Source: Syncephalis fuscata | Lineage: Eukaryota; Zoopagomycota; Zoopagomycetes; Zoopagales; Piptocephalidaceae | DNA: 64,000 nt | Assembly (NCBI GenBank): GCA_025786725.1 | Contig: JAHLTZ010000040.1 | Coordinates: forward strand, 62,001 to 126,000 | Direction of reading: 5' to 3' | In this document: piece by piece, positions 31,318 to 43,508 of the stretch | How positions within the stretch are numbered: position 1 is the first letter of the stretch | Layout: each line of letters starts with the position of its first letter | The notes under the pieces: model-generated | Told to the model about the DNA's origin: nothing | The model's input: the letters and a program-made list of their open reading frames with translations, nothing else | Databases searched by the model: none | Program-made: the position numbers and the translations under genes

Positions 31318-34049
31318 TAACAGTTAAATCTGGCTTTTCATTTGCTCCATTTGGCACAAGTGTTAATACTATGGGTAGTAATGCTATTCAAGGATCAAGT
31401 ATTCAGCCAACAGCATCATTCTCGACGCCTTCATTTGGATTAAATACTAGTGTTAATACTAGTATGGTGCACAACCACCTAGCATACCATTTAATTCATT
31501 TAATGCAAAGGCATTTGGCGTTAATACTAGTACAAATATTCCTTCAAAGCCAATAACGCCAACTGCCTTTAATCCTACGGCTGTACCAACACCTTCAGCA
31601 ATATCAATTACGCCTAGTTCTGTCAATTCTTTAATAGCCGCTTCTCCAGCTACATCATTACCATTACCGCCACCACCTGTACCAGTAACCAAACGTGACA
31701 CACCACCCATTGATGGTGTATCAAAAGAAATGGCCCAAGATATGTTGAATGAGCAATTAAGACAGGCTATTTTTTCAGTATGGACACAGTCAATGGAAGA
31801 AGCAAAGGAACAAGATAGAGCAACTAAAGAACGTGTAGCCCGTGATTTAACATCAACTATACTACAATCCTTATTACAAGAGACATTAGCTGAGACATTA
31901 AAGACAACGCAACATCAAGCGGATATCACTCAAGCTATTATCAAAACTAGTTATACTATATCGCAACAACTTATGGAAACAGCACTATTAACGACTATTA
32001 CTAAATTAGTGGCCGATAAACGAGTTGAAGCTGCTCTTTATCGATCAACGATGCGTCGCTGGCGTGCAGCTTATCAAGCACGAGAAGCACAGCGTATAGA
32101 ACAACAACGCCGTATTGAACTATTCCGAGTGAATACGACGGGTATTAAATTGGGTCCAACTCGATGTGATCAATTAACACTACCATTAACAGAATTCCAC
32201 GTAGTACGTGATTCATTAACCACTACTACTGCTACTACATCTTCAACAGCTGACACAATACAAGAGAATCCATGGCGTCCAATTGATTGGACAGAACGTT
32301 TAACGCAATTAAAGATATCTGATGATCAACAATCAAGATCACATTTATGGCAATTATCGGTATCGGTAGAAGAAGAGGATAAACTATCAGCTGCATGGTT
32401 AGAAGCAAAGATGATTACACGTCAACAACAACAATCATCATTAGATAATAACAACAGTAACAGTAATGATAAAGGAATTACATACTTAATTACACCAGAA
32501 ATGAACAATAGTAAACTATTAGACAAGGTAGTACAAATAATGATGTTATTATTAACTGATTGATTAATTGATTAATGTTAATACTAGAATGTTGAAGCAT
32601 CGGCTATTTTATTTATTGGATCAGATTTAAGTCAAGTGGATGAAAATGATACAGTTTCAATGTAAGTTGTTATTTTGAATTATATTGATGTATATTGTAT
32701 TTATATTAATATTTATACTATTTAGGTCGAGTTATACGTTGGAACAACGTGAACGACTTTATGCGTTATCTTCATCTATACCTGGTCGTCATATACCGTT
32801 ATTAATGGTATTCTGGGCCCATACAGGTTCTGCTCAAGAAGTAGCTTTTGTTCATCGAGTAAGTAACTATTTAATATATATACATATATATATATATTAA
32901 TACTAATATTAATATTGTTATTGTTGTTATTATTATAGGTTACAGATCAATGTTCTCGTGAATTAACCAAAAAACGATGTGTTATTCTTTCGAGTCAAGA
33001 ATCATTTAATGAATTTGATAAACAAATAGACTGGCTTATTGAACATAGCAGTCTACACCCTATTATATCATTCTATGGTAATTACATTGTATTGTATTAT
33101 ATTTACATACTTATTAATATGATTTATTGAATAGAATTAACCCGTGACTTTTCTGACGTATTTCGATGGACATGTCGACGTGTTAATCAATTTGAGACAA
33201 CTTGGTTATTGCCATTCTCGACATCATCATCAACAACAATAACAACAGCATCGAATATACGCTCTGATCAACATAGAAAAAGGTCCACCTCATTTACTGA
33301 TGCTGTATTACGACATACTATCGATTATGTTAATCTGTTAATTGAATTGTTTAATAGCTATTTAATTACTTTGGAACAGCTAATTAGTAGTTATTTATTA
33401 AATGATCAACAAATGAATAATCATGAATTTTTTAATCAACTTAAAATAGCCCCCACTTATGAATTGTAAGTAATTATAACTATATTATATATTGTCTATG
33501 ATATATGATCTAATATATATATATATATGTATATATTGTTATATTGTTATATAGATTAACTTTACAAATGACGGCTCAAAGACTATTGGCCAGTATTCAT
33601 TGGATTCCACCGGCTATGACACTATCTTGTAATGGTACGTTGATATTTCAACACTTTATTATTGTATATTAATTATAATTATATTATTAGCTGAATTGAT
33701 GCTATCTCAATTGTTTAGAGAGTTGGAAGTAATTGTATTGTCATTGATAGAACAGCATACAACATCATACAATGCATTGATTTACATGCATTCAACTCAG
33801 CAACAAGAACTGTTATCTAATTTCCGATTAAAGGCCCAACATATATTGGATAGAATAGAACGAGACTTCCGTATTTTACCTCAAACATCCGAGATTACAA
33901 AGTAATTAGAAATGCTATCACTTTTATTAATTAATTAATATGTTTATTGTAGGAAACCACGCCGTATTACAACTCAATCAAGTTTAAGCCAATTGCGATC
34001 GCTAGTTCACGACGTACAAGATTGGCTACATCAATCGGAATCATCTTAA
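29506..34049 (+). CDS. SAC3: Sac3/GANP-family mRNA export factor
   Basis: Scaffold of TREX-2, which couples transcription to export at the nuclear pore. The N-terminal region is short with a Gly/Ser run, then FIGTCQDMCPEFEREERE (Sac3 signature), LIHDIVMRHG, VRDRMRSIRQDYTLQNE, ACTHLLCEVSSFSE, a winged-helix part (VNLRQKPSISIDRFASMFAF) and a Ser/Thr/Pro/FG-containing linker. A helical segment (MLNEQLRQAIFSVWTQSMEE) may correspond to the Cdc31/Sus1-binding helix. A long C-terminal region (IPLLMVFWAHTGSAQEVAF; CVILSSQESFNEFDKQIDWL) resembles the arrangement in animal GANP. Frame breaks: GGG 29596-29598 and GG near 31464-31465. It converges with COX10 (85 bp). Confidence 0.92.
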
Positions 34050-34134
34050 TTATTCTAATTGTATATTATTTCATCGTTTACGTATTTAGTTTGTTTTGTT
34101 TTATAATAATTAATGATATTACAATCAATAACCG

Positions 34135-35421
34135 TTATACTTTATTGTCATCCGCTTTTTTGTGAAGTAAAGTAAGACCAAAAAATATGGGCAAATAAAC
34201 GAGACTGGCAAAGAAAAGTTTACGCGCAGTGCCATTATTTGGGTTCCGCCAAAACCGCCATGCACCAACTGAAAACAGTAAATTAACGAGTGTGACATCT
34301 GCGGCAAACCACCAAGTGGTAACATCTAGCGCAGGCAATAGAGCGCCAATAGGCAATAACAGGAGACAGTTACGAAGTGATGACGCTGTATTTAGACTAG
34401 GCCGTAGTATAGAAGTCATATGATAGCCTGCTTTAGCGTATTCAGCCCGAATTAAATAGCTTAATGAATTAAAGTGAGGGAATTGCCAGGCATACAATAC
34501 GGCCCCCAATGCTAATGCGGGTAATTCAATACCGCCCGTACAAGCACTCCAGCCCATAATGGGTGGAATAGCACCGACAACAGCTCCTATCCATGTATTA
34601 GCAATTGAACGACGCTTCATAGGTGTATATACAGCGGTGTAGAGTAGAATGTTGGCGGCACCCAATACGGCCGTCGTTGGATTGACACACGTCCATAGAA
34701 TGGTGGCCCCAGAAAGGCCACTTAATGTACCAACGGTAAATGCTTGTAACGGGCTACAGGCCCGTCTTACTAGAGCCCGTTTACGCGTACGGGCCATTTG
34801 AGCATCGAATGGCACCTCAAGCCATTGATTAATGGCATTGGCTGATCCCACACATAATGCTGTACCAGTAGTAGTCCAGAATAATGTAGCCAAATTAGTG
34901 GCACCAGGAGCGAGTGCATAGCCACACATCGTAGTCAATACTAACCGTATATATTAATAAATAGTGTATATTTTGCTATTGTTATATTATTATTTACCAA
35001 CGAGTGCGGCCAATCGACCTTTGCTTAACTCTTTAATAACACCAGGCCAACTTGATAGCGACGTGGTAGGTATAGCTTTCCATCGTAGTTCATCATCATT
35101 GATGGATGATATAGATATCTTTGATGGTATAGTAGTGATTGGTGTTGTTGTTGAAGTATTAGTATTAGTAGTAGGCGACAGTGTAGATTTTTCTTTGGCT
35201 GCATTGGTCACTAATACACGCTTTACTATATCGCCTCCACTGCCCCTACCAATATTAATACCGCGTCTTAGATGAAATGACTCATTTGTATTGTAGCCTA
35301 TTAATCTTTTTGTGATTGTTAGAGATCTAGTAGTTATAGTAAGGCTTTTCGGTCTCGGTACGTGTACACGCGCCAAACCTAATAGCGGTCGCGATAACAT
35401 TAACATGGCCACTACTAACAA
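34135..35421 (-). CDS. COX10: Protoheme IX farnesyltransferase, mitochondrial
   Basis: UbiA-family prenyltransferase converting heme b to heme o for cytochrome c oxidase assembly, in the mitochondrial inner membrane. Exon 1 (35421-34998) encodes an Arg/Thr-rich, presequence-like N-terminus and a low-complexity Ser/Thr stretch, then the first helix. The intron is 34997-34941. Exon 2 gives NAINQWLEVPFDAQMARTR, the NxxxDxxxD-type prenyl-diphosphate site with an E/D variation, then YTPMKRRSIANTWIGAVVGA, IPPIMGWSACTG, LYAWQFPHFNSLSYLIRAEY (second Asp-like site region) and further helices ending LHKKADDNKV. Complete; an alternative start 15 nt downstream is possible. Confidence 0.95.
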
Positions 35422-35875
35422 AGAAAGGGAAATAGTAGCTACAAACTATTATTTCCACTGAGCTATTTTACTTTGACTTTCTATCCTTAAACTGGGAACA
35501 AAAAGATCTATAACTCAAATAAACCATCGACCAGTCTTACTACTGAAAAGTGTGATTTGTTGAAGCAGTGTCATATCAACTCCGATTGAATTAATCAGAG
35601 TCAATTAATCAGCACTATTTTCAATGTCCAACATTAGTGTTAATGCTGTTAAATAGTATTTCATGCCAATTACAATAAAATATAATAAATAGATAAATGA
35701 TAGTAATAAGTAAATGTTGATTCATATTATTGTCGTTGTTAAGTATTCAAAGTATTACACTTTGATGATGGATGTCATTCACCAGTCACCATCATGTTCA
35801 ATAGATTGAATATTGTAAAATGCTAGTCAAAGGTTGTCTTGTTTAATTATAAATTTATTAACAATTTGAATATAA
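35422..35875. other. Intergenic between COX10 and the GT1 gene, with repeat copy 1
   Basis: Same-strand spacer (both genes minus). AT-rich; contains one copy of a short dispersed repeat at about 35755-35815. Confidence 0.55.
35755..35815. repeat. Dispersed AT-rich repeat, copy 1
   Basis: Shares with the copy at 54100-54191 the block GATGTCAT..CC.....CCATC, followed by CATGTTCAATAGATTG. It is the most truncated of the three copies seen. No ORF, terminal repeats or target duplication recognised. Confidence 0.6.
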
Positions 35876-37705
35876 TCACGCCTTTTTAAACTTGTGTGAA
35901 GTGGGCTTTTGAGTACGATTGAATTGTTGATATGCTAAACAAATGGTGTAGGCAATACCAGCTAATACGCTCATCAAGCCTAGGACAGTAACAATCCATA
36001 CATCAACATTTCTTGCCCGCCACCAATCCATACGCACACCGGCTGGTTCGAGTAATTTTAATGCACCAGGAACCGCAGCCAACTCAACCATGTCTGCGGC
36101 ATGGGATAATTGGCGGTTATACGTTCTTGTAATCTTTTGAAGTTTAGCCACGGCTTGTCGAGCTTTTTCGGCACTTTCACCTTCAAGTAGATGTTGGAAC
36201 GCAGCGTGCATCACCTTGGTACCAACTTGATTCCATTTGACAAAAACAGCTGCACCAAGGCTTGCTAGTTTTCTAGCATTATCTAGCTGATCACTGAATC
36301 CAGGAATGGCCAATATTGGCTTGCCTGCATCCATGGCTTCATGGACTGATCCACTGCCACAATGTGAAATAAAAATCTTTACCGATGGGTGATTTAATAA
36401 AGCCCGTTGAGGTGCAACATTGGTAATGTAAATAAATGGATGCTTTCCTGTTTGCATATCTTGAAGTGTGTGCTCTTCTTCTACTTCAATAGAAGTGGAA
36501 GTTTGAACTTTTGTATGAACGGATAGTGGTAGTTTGTCAGCTTTGGTGTTCATTAGGCCCCAGACAACACCGTCGATTAGACCGGCGTGGTATGCTTTGA
36601 CTAACGAGTGTATCATATCTTGGAATTGAGTTGATCCAATAACAAAGATGCTACCAAAGCCAATAAAAATAGTTTTGCTGCGTGTAGATAAAAAGTCTTT
36701 GAGTTCGGTGGTCAGCGGTGTGTATGTGTCTGATAGTGCCGGTCCTATATAAACAACATTAGGTCGGACAGGACGTGGTTGCTATAATATAGAAACAGTT
36801 GTTGGATGTTAGATGCTAACTATTAAATCTGCTTTACATCATATTGCTTACATCGTAACCAGGAACGGTAACAACAAATATCAAACTTTTGTCATATAAA
36901 TGAGAAAGGCCGGTGTATGGCTTAACACCAGCCTTTTTTAATACGCTTGCTTGAAACTCGAGCCCAGGTTGTATGGTGTTTTGTACCATAAGTGGCATAA
37001 TGATGGCACTATGAAAACGTCTCCAAAACGAAGAATGTTCATGAGTAGGTAGACCTTCATCGTTAGGTATGGGCAAATACGGTTGATTGCTAGTTTCTAT
37101 TATTATTATTATTATTAAAATACATTAGTACTAAATACAACATCCATGACTATCTTACCATCCAGGCTTAGAGTGGATAGTCTAATGACACACGAAACAT
37201 CAAGAGAATGAGCGGCATCGATGCATGAGCGCATAAAGTAATCACACATTACAACATCCATTGGGCCACCATCTCCCGATTTGCCAGATATAATATCGCG
37301 AAGAGTATGGTATTGCCATTCATAATTTCTGTAAATTATTTTTATAAATATGTTAAATAAAGAGGCTGGATTTTTTTCTTGTGCAATTGCGATGTCGTTT
37401 AAACGAGCAACTCTCTCTTCATGTGATAGCTGCGTGTCTCCTAGGTCAATAAGCTTTATTTTTGGCTGGTCAGCGGCCCATTTTAGCCGGCCTCTCATGG
37501 TAGCAAAGTGGACTTCATGGCCACGAGCTATCAGTTCTTTACATACAGCAAGGAAATAAGCAGCATGTGATTTTGTCCCAGTTCCAACGCCCAATAGAAC
37601 GCGTATCGGTGTTGGTTCATTGGTACTGGATATAGCTAGTGCCGATGAAGCTAAAAAGACGGCAAGAGCCGCAGAAATAAGGCTAAGGTTAAAAAATAAT
37701 CTCAT
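35876..37705 (-). CDS. UDP-glycosyltransferase, GT1 family, membrane-anchored
   Basis: Predicted to transfer a sugar from a UDP-sugar to a lipophilic acceptor in the secretory pathway. Three exons, about 560 residues. An N-terminal signal peptide (MRLFFNLSLISAALAVFLAS) precedes the acceptor-binding half (RVLLGVGTGTKSHAAYFLAV, ELIARGHEVHFATMRG). The donor-binding half carries the signature IFISHCGSGSVHEAMDAGKP and IPGFSDQLDNARKLASLGA. A C-terminal transmembrane helix (VDVWIVTVLGLMSVLAGIAY) ends in a short basic tail (TSHKFKKA). This topology matches animal ER UGTs and some early-diverging fungal GT1 proteins, not the soluble ascomycete sterol glucosyltransferases. Substrate unknown. No frame break. 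Confidence 0.9.
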
Positions 37706-37892
37706 GGTAACTATCAGATTAGTATGCTATCACAAAAACGATAAAACAAAAGCCATTTTATTATATAGTCGTATTATGACTATTGATAAAGTATGGATGG
37801 CCAGAGTTATGCACGTCGACGCATGCATTTTGACGCATGAGCATAGGCCTATTTTTGCTAAACGATTTTTTAATTTCAACAAATGTGATCTT

Positions 37893-38002
37893 TGGGCTTT
37901 TGCAACCTGGTGTTAATAACTATATTTTATTCTTTGTTTTTTAATATGTTCTTTATTTAATAGAATATGGTTATTAACACCAGATCAGAACAAAGTGATC
38001 CT
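37893..38002. repeat. Inverted repeat with 49-nt loop
   Basis: A perfect 14-nt core CTGGTGTTAATAAC (37907-37920) pairs with GTTATTAACACCAG (37970-37983). Imperfect pairing extends outward through TGATCTTTG / CAAAGTGATC and inward through TATATTTTATT / AATAGAATATG. It could form a hairpin or be a miniature inverted-repeat element. Confidence 0.7.
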
Positions 38003-39567
38003 TGGATTTTAGGGATGTAAAATTAGTCTAATTACTAGTTTTACTTTTCCAAGTTAATAAAGCTCCAGTTTTAATGCTTATCGACCAATCCTTAAGTGAA
38101 AAATTCTTGTTAATGTAGCATATCGGCATAGCTTACCTTACAGTATGGTTCTGCTCTTATCTGTGTTCAGCAATCGGCCATCTTGTTGAATTGTTAAGCC
38201 TGCAACAAGTTAAAGCAATTGCTATTTTGTTTAGTTTATTAATTAAATATAATCATTTCTTTACATATATCAACATGTGCAATTAGTTATATTTGATACA
38301 GCTACATTGACAGTGCTCATTTTACCGATAATATCAATTATTTATTTACATTATTTCCAATACATTAATATTAAACAATTCATTAATAATCTAGTGTGAT
38401 TTGGTGGTTAAATGACTAAATTCAATAATATTCAGTACACATGTTATTTCTATTCTATCACATACTACTATATATTGTATAATGATATATTGGGTACATT
38501 TTATTGTTATGGGTTTCAATTACATATAGCTTGCTAAATGAATGAGGTGAATAAGTTAAAGTTTATTAATAATAGTGCTAGAACCAAAAGAACAACTCCA
38601 ATAGCTAGCACGTATTTACTGGACAATAAAATAATATACAATATAAATAATTTACAATGTGAAATGGCGATTAAATATGTCAAAATTATTGAGCATATAT
38701 GCATGCTGAATGAGCAGAATTAGTCGACATTTGTTAATAAGGTGTTAGATTTAAAATGAAAGCAATTTTGAATAGATGGAAGTTGGACGAGTATAGAATG
38801 ATATATAAAATGATAAATATACTGTTGTTACGCTTCTAGTTTTAGAAATCGCAACTTAGATGACCAAGCAACACCTTATTCTGTCGTTATCCTATAACGT
38901 TAATTTCTTATGCTTATTAACGCTTACCTTGACGCTCAGAATACAATGTGTTGTTTGGTTGTATTGCTTTTATAATAAAACTATTCCTTATTGGTCATTA
39001 ATTACCACAGTTTAACTATAATAAACTGAATAACTTGTATGACACTAAGTAGAAATAACATTGGACTAGAAACTTGATTATTCCTTTATTGATATTGAAT
39101 AAAGCTATCATTAGATAGTAAACATAACTAATAATAGAACTGAAATGCCTTGTAGTATTTCATCATTAATACAGCATATTAGTTCAGGTGACTGCTCATA
39201 TGCTCACAACTAACAAGTAGCTACTCGTCATATTGTCGTAATAGGCATTTGTTACTAGTAATCGGTACTAATATCCAATAGGTATATTATTCTTGTGACC
39301 AATCACATGCGACTTTAACTGGTGATCCAATCACATAGTATAGCTCTTGGTCACACTTTCACAAGACCCTGTATGGAATATCAGAACAGTAACACTGTAA
39401 GAAAGCATATTAAACTATATCAAAGTTACAGTATGTATAGCGTAATGAATGGAATGAGCAAAGTATGTTGTTGCATATAAACAATAAATGTGTCTAGTGT
39501 ATCATATAATGATATATATATATATATATTGGTATAGAATAAAATGGGAATGCTACAATAAATAGAG

Positions 39568-39667
39568 TATATATGCATACTGGATATATGTATATTGGAT
39601 AATAAATCTATAATGCTGTGTATTTTGGACCCTGATGTGAATTGCCACCCACTTCCATATTTAATAG
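39568..39667. repeat. Dispersed AT-rich repeat, copy 2
   Basis: Aligns to the copy at 54100-54191: ATATGCATACTG, TAAATCTATAAT, GTGTnTTTnG, CCCTGATGT, GCCACCCA and an AATAG end occur in the same order and spacing. Non-coding. Confidence 0.65.
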
Positions 39668-40002
39668 AAAAAAATTTAGTTTAAATGTGTAATATTATTA
39701 AATGTAGTCATTTGACATTCAAAACAAACAATAAAGACAACTATATTTATAGAACAATGTCATCAATAAAATAAGAAGAATGGATATCAATGCATAAACA
39801 AATGTCATTAACATAGAACATGATATTATAATTAACAACTAAACTTGTAAGCATTGGATTTAGCATACAAGCAACAATTTTTATTGAATGTTAAATAAAA
39901 TACTTGTAAACATATCTATTCTAAACTACATCTTGTATATATCATTAAGTATTGATCCATCAAGAAAGAAAGAGAAAGAGTTAATAAATAAATAAAGTAT
40001 AA

Positions 40003-40202
40003 ATGGTTATACCAACACGCTATCTTAGTCTGTCAAAACTGCCAAGTGGTGTGGAATTGGGATGTCATGGTAAGCAAAAATCTTTTTCATATCAATAGAT
40101 CAATATGGAGTGGGAATGACAGACCAGCTGAGTTTGCCAGATCATTTCAGACCAACATAATCACCGCTGAGAACGCAGGTTTAATCTTCCCTGGAAAATG
40201 AT
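40003..40202 (+). pseudogene. Possible relic of an unidentified gene
   Basis: An ATG opens MVIPTRYLSLSKLPSGVELG and is followed by a GTAAGC donor at 40070. After an acceptor-like AATAG there are coding-like frames (GVGMTDQLSLPDHFRPT, then one frame away NIITAENAGLIFPG). The implied intron is only 29 nt, shorter than any other here, and the reading breaks twice within 200 bp. The composition is less AT-rich than the surroundings. I do not recognise the family; it may be spurious. Confidence 0.3.
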
Positions 40203-40893
40203 TTAGATATCGAAGGCAAGTTTTATTAAAAGGTTTAACATTGTTACTAATACAATTATTTGTTATATTCAATTCTATTTTATGGAAACGATAATAAACA
40301 ATAATATTACGTTAATGTTTATTGTGAATGACGACTTAAACACAAATCAATTAATCGAATCATTACAATCGATTGCGTAAAATAATTTATTGTGCTGAAC
40401 TAGAGAAATGGTAGAAAGAAGTAGGGGGATGAAAGTACAATTCAGCCACTTTAATCTATTGCTCTATTTCTCTCTCTCTCTCTCTATCTATCTCTCTATC
40501 TATCTCCACTTACTTTTAGTATTGCTTCTGGTTCTCTCTTATTCTCTTATTCTTGTTTTCTCTAAACTCGTTTATTGCTTTCTATTACATTGCCTTATAA
40601 CGGGTTATTATCTTTATTAACACCTTTATTAGTTGCTATTAACTAAATACTATTGTTTCTTGATAGTGACGCGTTTGTCCTTTGTTAAAACAATTAGTCT
40701 AAACGACTATTGTTTAATAAGAAACATTATACAAACAACGTAGTAGTAACCGCGCCATTCCTGCTGGGTGACAGTAAGTAGCTACAACAACCAGTATGAT
40801 GTATTAAAACGTGTCATCTATATGAATAGGGTGGCAATTTAAATCTACTGACTTCAATAGCTATATTACGCTGTACTACAAGACACGCTAGTC

Positions 40894-42085
40894 ATGTTGC
40901 CACTAGGTCAATTGATTGGCTATTTACTAATACTTGGCGTATTAGCAGTGATTAGTGTAAGCTGTATTATCCCATATGTATTATTCGATGTGTATTAACT
41001 ACTAGTAACTAATAGGTTTGTACCTATTTGGTACTTACTTCACCGGCTAAACGGGTACGGACGCCTCATGGATTGAAACTTCGAGATGCTCAAAATGATC
41101 TTCCTATGACATTGCCTAATTTGAGTGATGATGCCAGTGTTTACCTTTCTGTAGTTGTGCCGGCATACAATGAAGAGGAACGACTTGGTATCATGTTGGA
41201 TGAAACGGCACAGTTCTTATATGAACGACAACAACAACAGTCTAGTTTTACCTATGAAATTCTTATTGTTGATGATGGCAGCAAAGATAAGACATCGGCT
41301 GTGGCACTTGATTATGCCCAAAAGCATACTGAATACAATATTCGAGTACTTACACTAGCACAGAATCGTGGTAAAGGTGGCGCTGTAGCCGAGGTAATAG
41401 TAGTATATTATAGATGATAATTACTATCATATTAATAGATGTGGATAGGGCATGATGCGTGCTCGTGGTGAATATTTACTATTTGCCGATGCAGATGGCG
41501 CGACCAAGTTTGCAGACATTAATGCACTTGAAGATAAATTGACCCAAATTAATAAAGATAATCGAGGTGTTGTCGTTGGCTCACGTGCTCATCTTGTTCA
41601 AACAGATGCCGTGGTTAAAGTAAGCTATTTGAATAATACCCGTTTTAATCCTATTAATGCCATGTTGGTAATTTAGCGTTCGGCCATTCGTAATTTCCTT
41701 ATGCATGGCTTCCATCAATTGCTTTATGTACTTGGTGTACGTGAGATTCAAGATACACAATGTGGATTTAAATTATTTACACGATCAGCAGCCCAGCATA
41801 TCTTTACTAATGTCCATGTTGAAGGATGGATATTTGATGTAGAAGTGCTACTTATCGCTATGGTATGTCATTGATAGAGTAATGATGAATAATTCAATAA
41901 CATAGCCTTTATTTGCATAGCGTTGTGGCATTCCTATAGCCGAAGTACCAGTTACCTGGCACGAGGTTGATGGATCTAAAGTGTCGCTTATTCAAGACTC
42001 AATTCAAATGGCATTGGATCTGTTTACCATTCGACTTAACTATTTCCTAGGCATATGGCGTATTGAAACTGAATTATTGGATTAA
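40894..42085 (+). CDS. ALG5: Dolichyl-phosphate beta-glucosyltransferase
   Basis: GT2-family enzyme on the cytosolic ER face making dolichyl-P-glucose for N-glycan assembly. Exon 1 encodes a single N-terminal anchor ([15 protein letters not shown]). Then come [65 protein letters not shown] (the metal-binding DxD), [11 protein letters not shown]-type [30 protein letters not shown], and the C-terminal [19 protein letters not shown]. All conserved ALG5 blocks are present in one consistent frame over about six exons. Converges with eIF4E (393 bp). Confidence 0.96.
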
Positions 42086-42478
42086 ATACTATTTTAACCA
42101 TCATAGCCCTGTGTTAATAATGAATGGATCATAACAAAATATTGAATTTAATTTAATAAAATAAAATTACTTTTAATAATCATTTAATTAAAACTTTTGT
42201 TCCTATTTAATTTTAACAAAGTATATACACACTTTATGCTATACTGTTAAACGGTTTTTGAATCTATTATAGAACTAGTCATACTATGTTATAATTTAGT
42301 GATAAACTAAACCGCCATATATCTTTTGTATAGTATACGGAATAATTAATTGTACACTAAAGCCGATTCACTTTGCAATACACATTTAACATAAGGAAAT
42401 ACACATGAATTGGAGTGGTAATTTAAATTCGGGATATACCGTTTGCATGTTTACTAATGTCCCGCAACTTTACATTTT
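42086..42478. other. Convergent intergenic region, ALG5 and eIF4E
   Basis: AT-rich 3' flanks of two converging genes with several AATAAA-like runs. No gene seen. Confidence 0.5.
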
Positions 42479-43508
42479 TCAGACGACATATTTGTCCTTA
42501 TTGTAAGGCCCGCTCTTAGAAGCATCCGAGTGCGCCTGGAACTCGAATTGCATATTTAGACCAAGTGATTCTTTAAATTGATATCTATAGATGATCGATA
42601 CAATATTAGTTAACAGGTGTAGTAACAGCCGTCAAATGTACACACCCAATTCGCTCGCAAACATCACGCTTGTTGCATGAGCGTGTCCAGAGCGCTAAAC
42701 GATTAAATGATTTTCGCACTGACATAACAGCGCCGCAGATCTCGTCTTCGGTTTCGAATGTTTCGCCAATACATGCCAACATCTACAAAGAACAACATTA
42801 GTATTCGTTACCATACTAGTATACAATAGTACAGCATCAACTTCTCTATTACTGTTACAACCACTTACCGTAAATAACCAATAGTCATTGATGTCAGTAC
42901 TACGCGATTTTTGTAACTGCACAACCCATTTGCCACCCTTGGCATTAGCAGCATCTTCCCACATGGGCTTGATGCCTTTTTTGAATAAATGATAATTGGC
43001 TCCGGATTGTAACTCGTTTACTTTGGAAACATTGTTATACACGCTAACCGCATCTATTAGTATGTCTAATTTATGGCATATATCGTACAGAAGACAAACA
43101 TACCCCCAAAAGTCTTCTACAGAATCAAAAGTAACAATTTCCTTAAGATTTTGTGACCAAGTTTGCGCACTGGCAGTCCGTTTGCCTCCTTGATCGTACC
43201 AAAGCGTCCAGCTGTGGTAGAGTGGATGCTTCACATTGAAATTAACGGGATCGGCCAAGACCGTAGTATAGGATGGGTCGTCCAGATCTTCTGCATTGTC
43301 TAGCCGTCGTAGAAATAGACGCGATCGTAATCGTCGCAAGTACAGCCAGTTAGAAATAGCCATAAAAGTCACCATATTCTTTTTTATACAGCAGTCTCCT
43401 TTTCTACTTACCACCACTGTCACCATTACCACCAACAACTGCAACTGGTTCTTCTTCGGGGCGTGTATCTTCACTAGTGTTGTTATGGATTTCACTCAGC
43501 GATGCCAT
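42479..43508 (-). CDS. Translation initiation factor eIF4E (cap-binding)
   Basis: Binds the mRNA m7G cap and eIF4G. Four exons: 43508-43412, 43299-42869, 42782-42646 and 42584-42479. The acidic N-terminus MASLSEIHNN leads to VKHPLYHSWTLWYDQGGKR, SVEDFWGYVCLL (Trp of the dorsal face), LFKKGIKPMWEDAANAKGGKWV (cap-stacking Trp-Glu), LACIGETFETEDEICGAVMS and LALWTR. The last exon supplies the usual C-terminus (RIG-YQFKESLGL, QAHSDASKSG, ending YVV). That exon is reached through a GTGTGT donor; without it the frame would end early with unrelated residues. Both cap-binding tryptophan regions are intact. Confidence 0.95.

Larger units (their letters stand above)
37706..40893. other. 3.2 kb gene-poor AT-rich region
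   Basis: The longest stretch without a confident gene. It holds an inverted repeat (37893-38002), a weak pair of 11-bp inverted ends (38736-38880), repeat copy 2 (about 39568-39667), a possible gene relic (40003-40202), and a CT/CTAT tract (40470-40506). ORFs at 38538 and 40408 are short and of low complexity. It includes the divergent promoters of the GT1 gene (-) and ALG5 (+). Confidence 0.55.
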
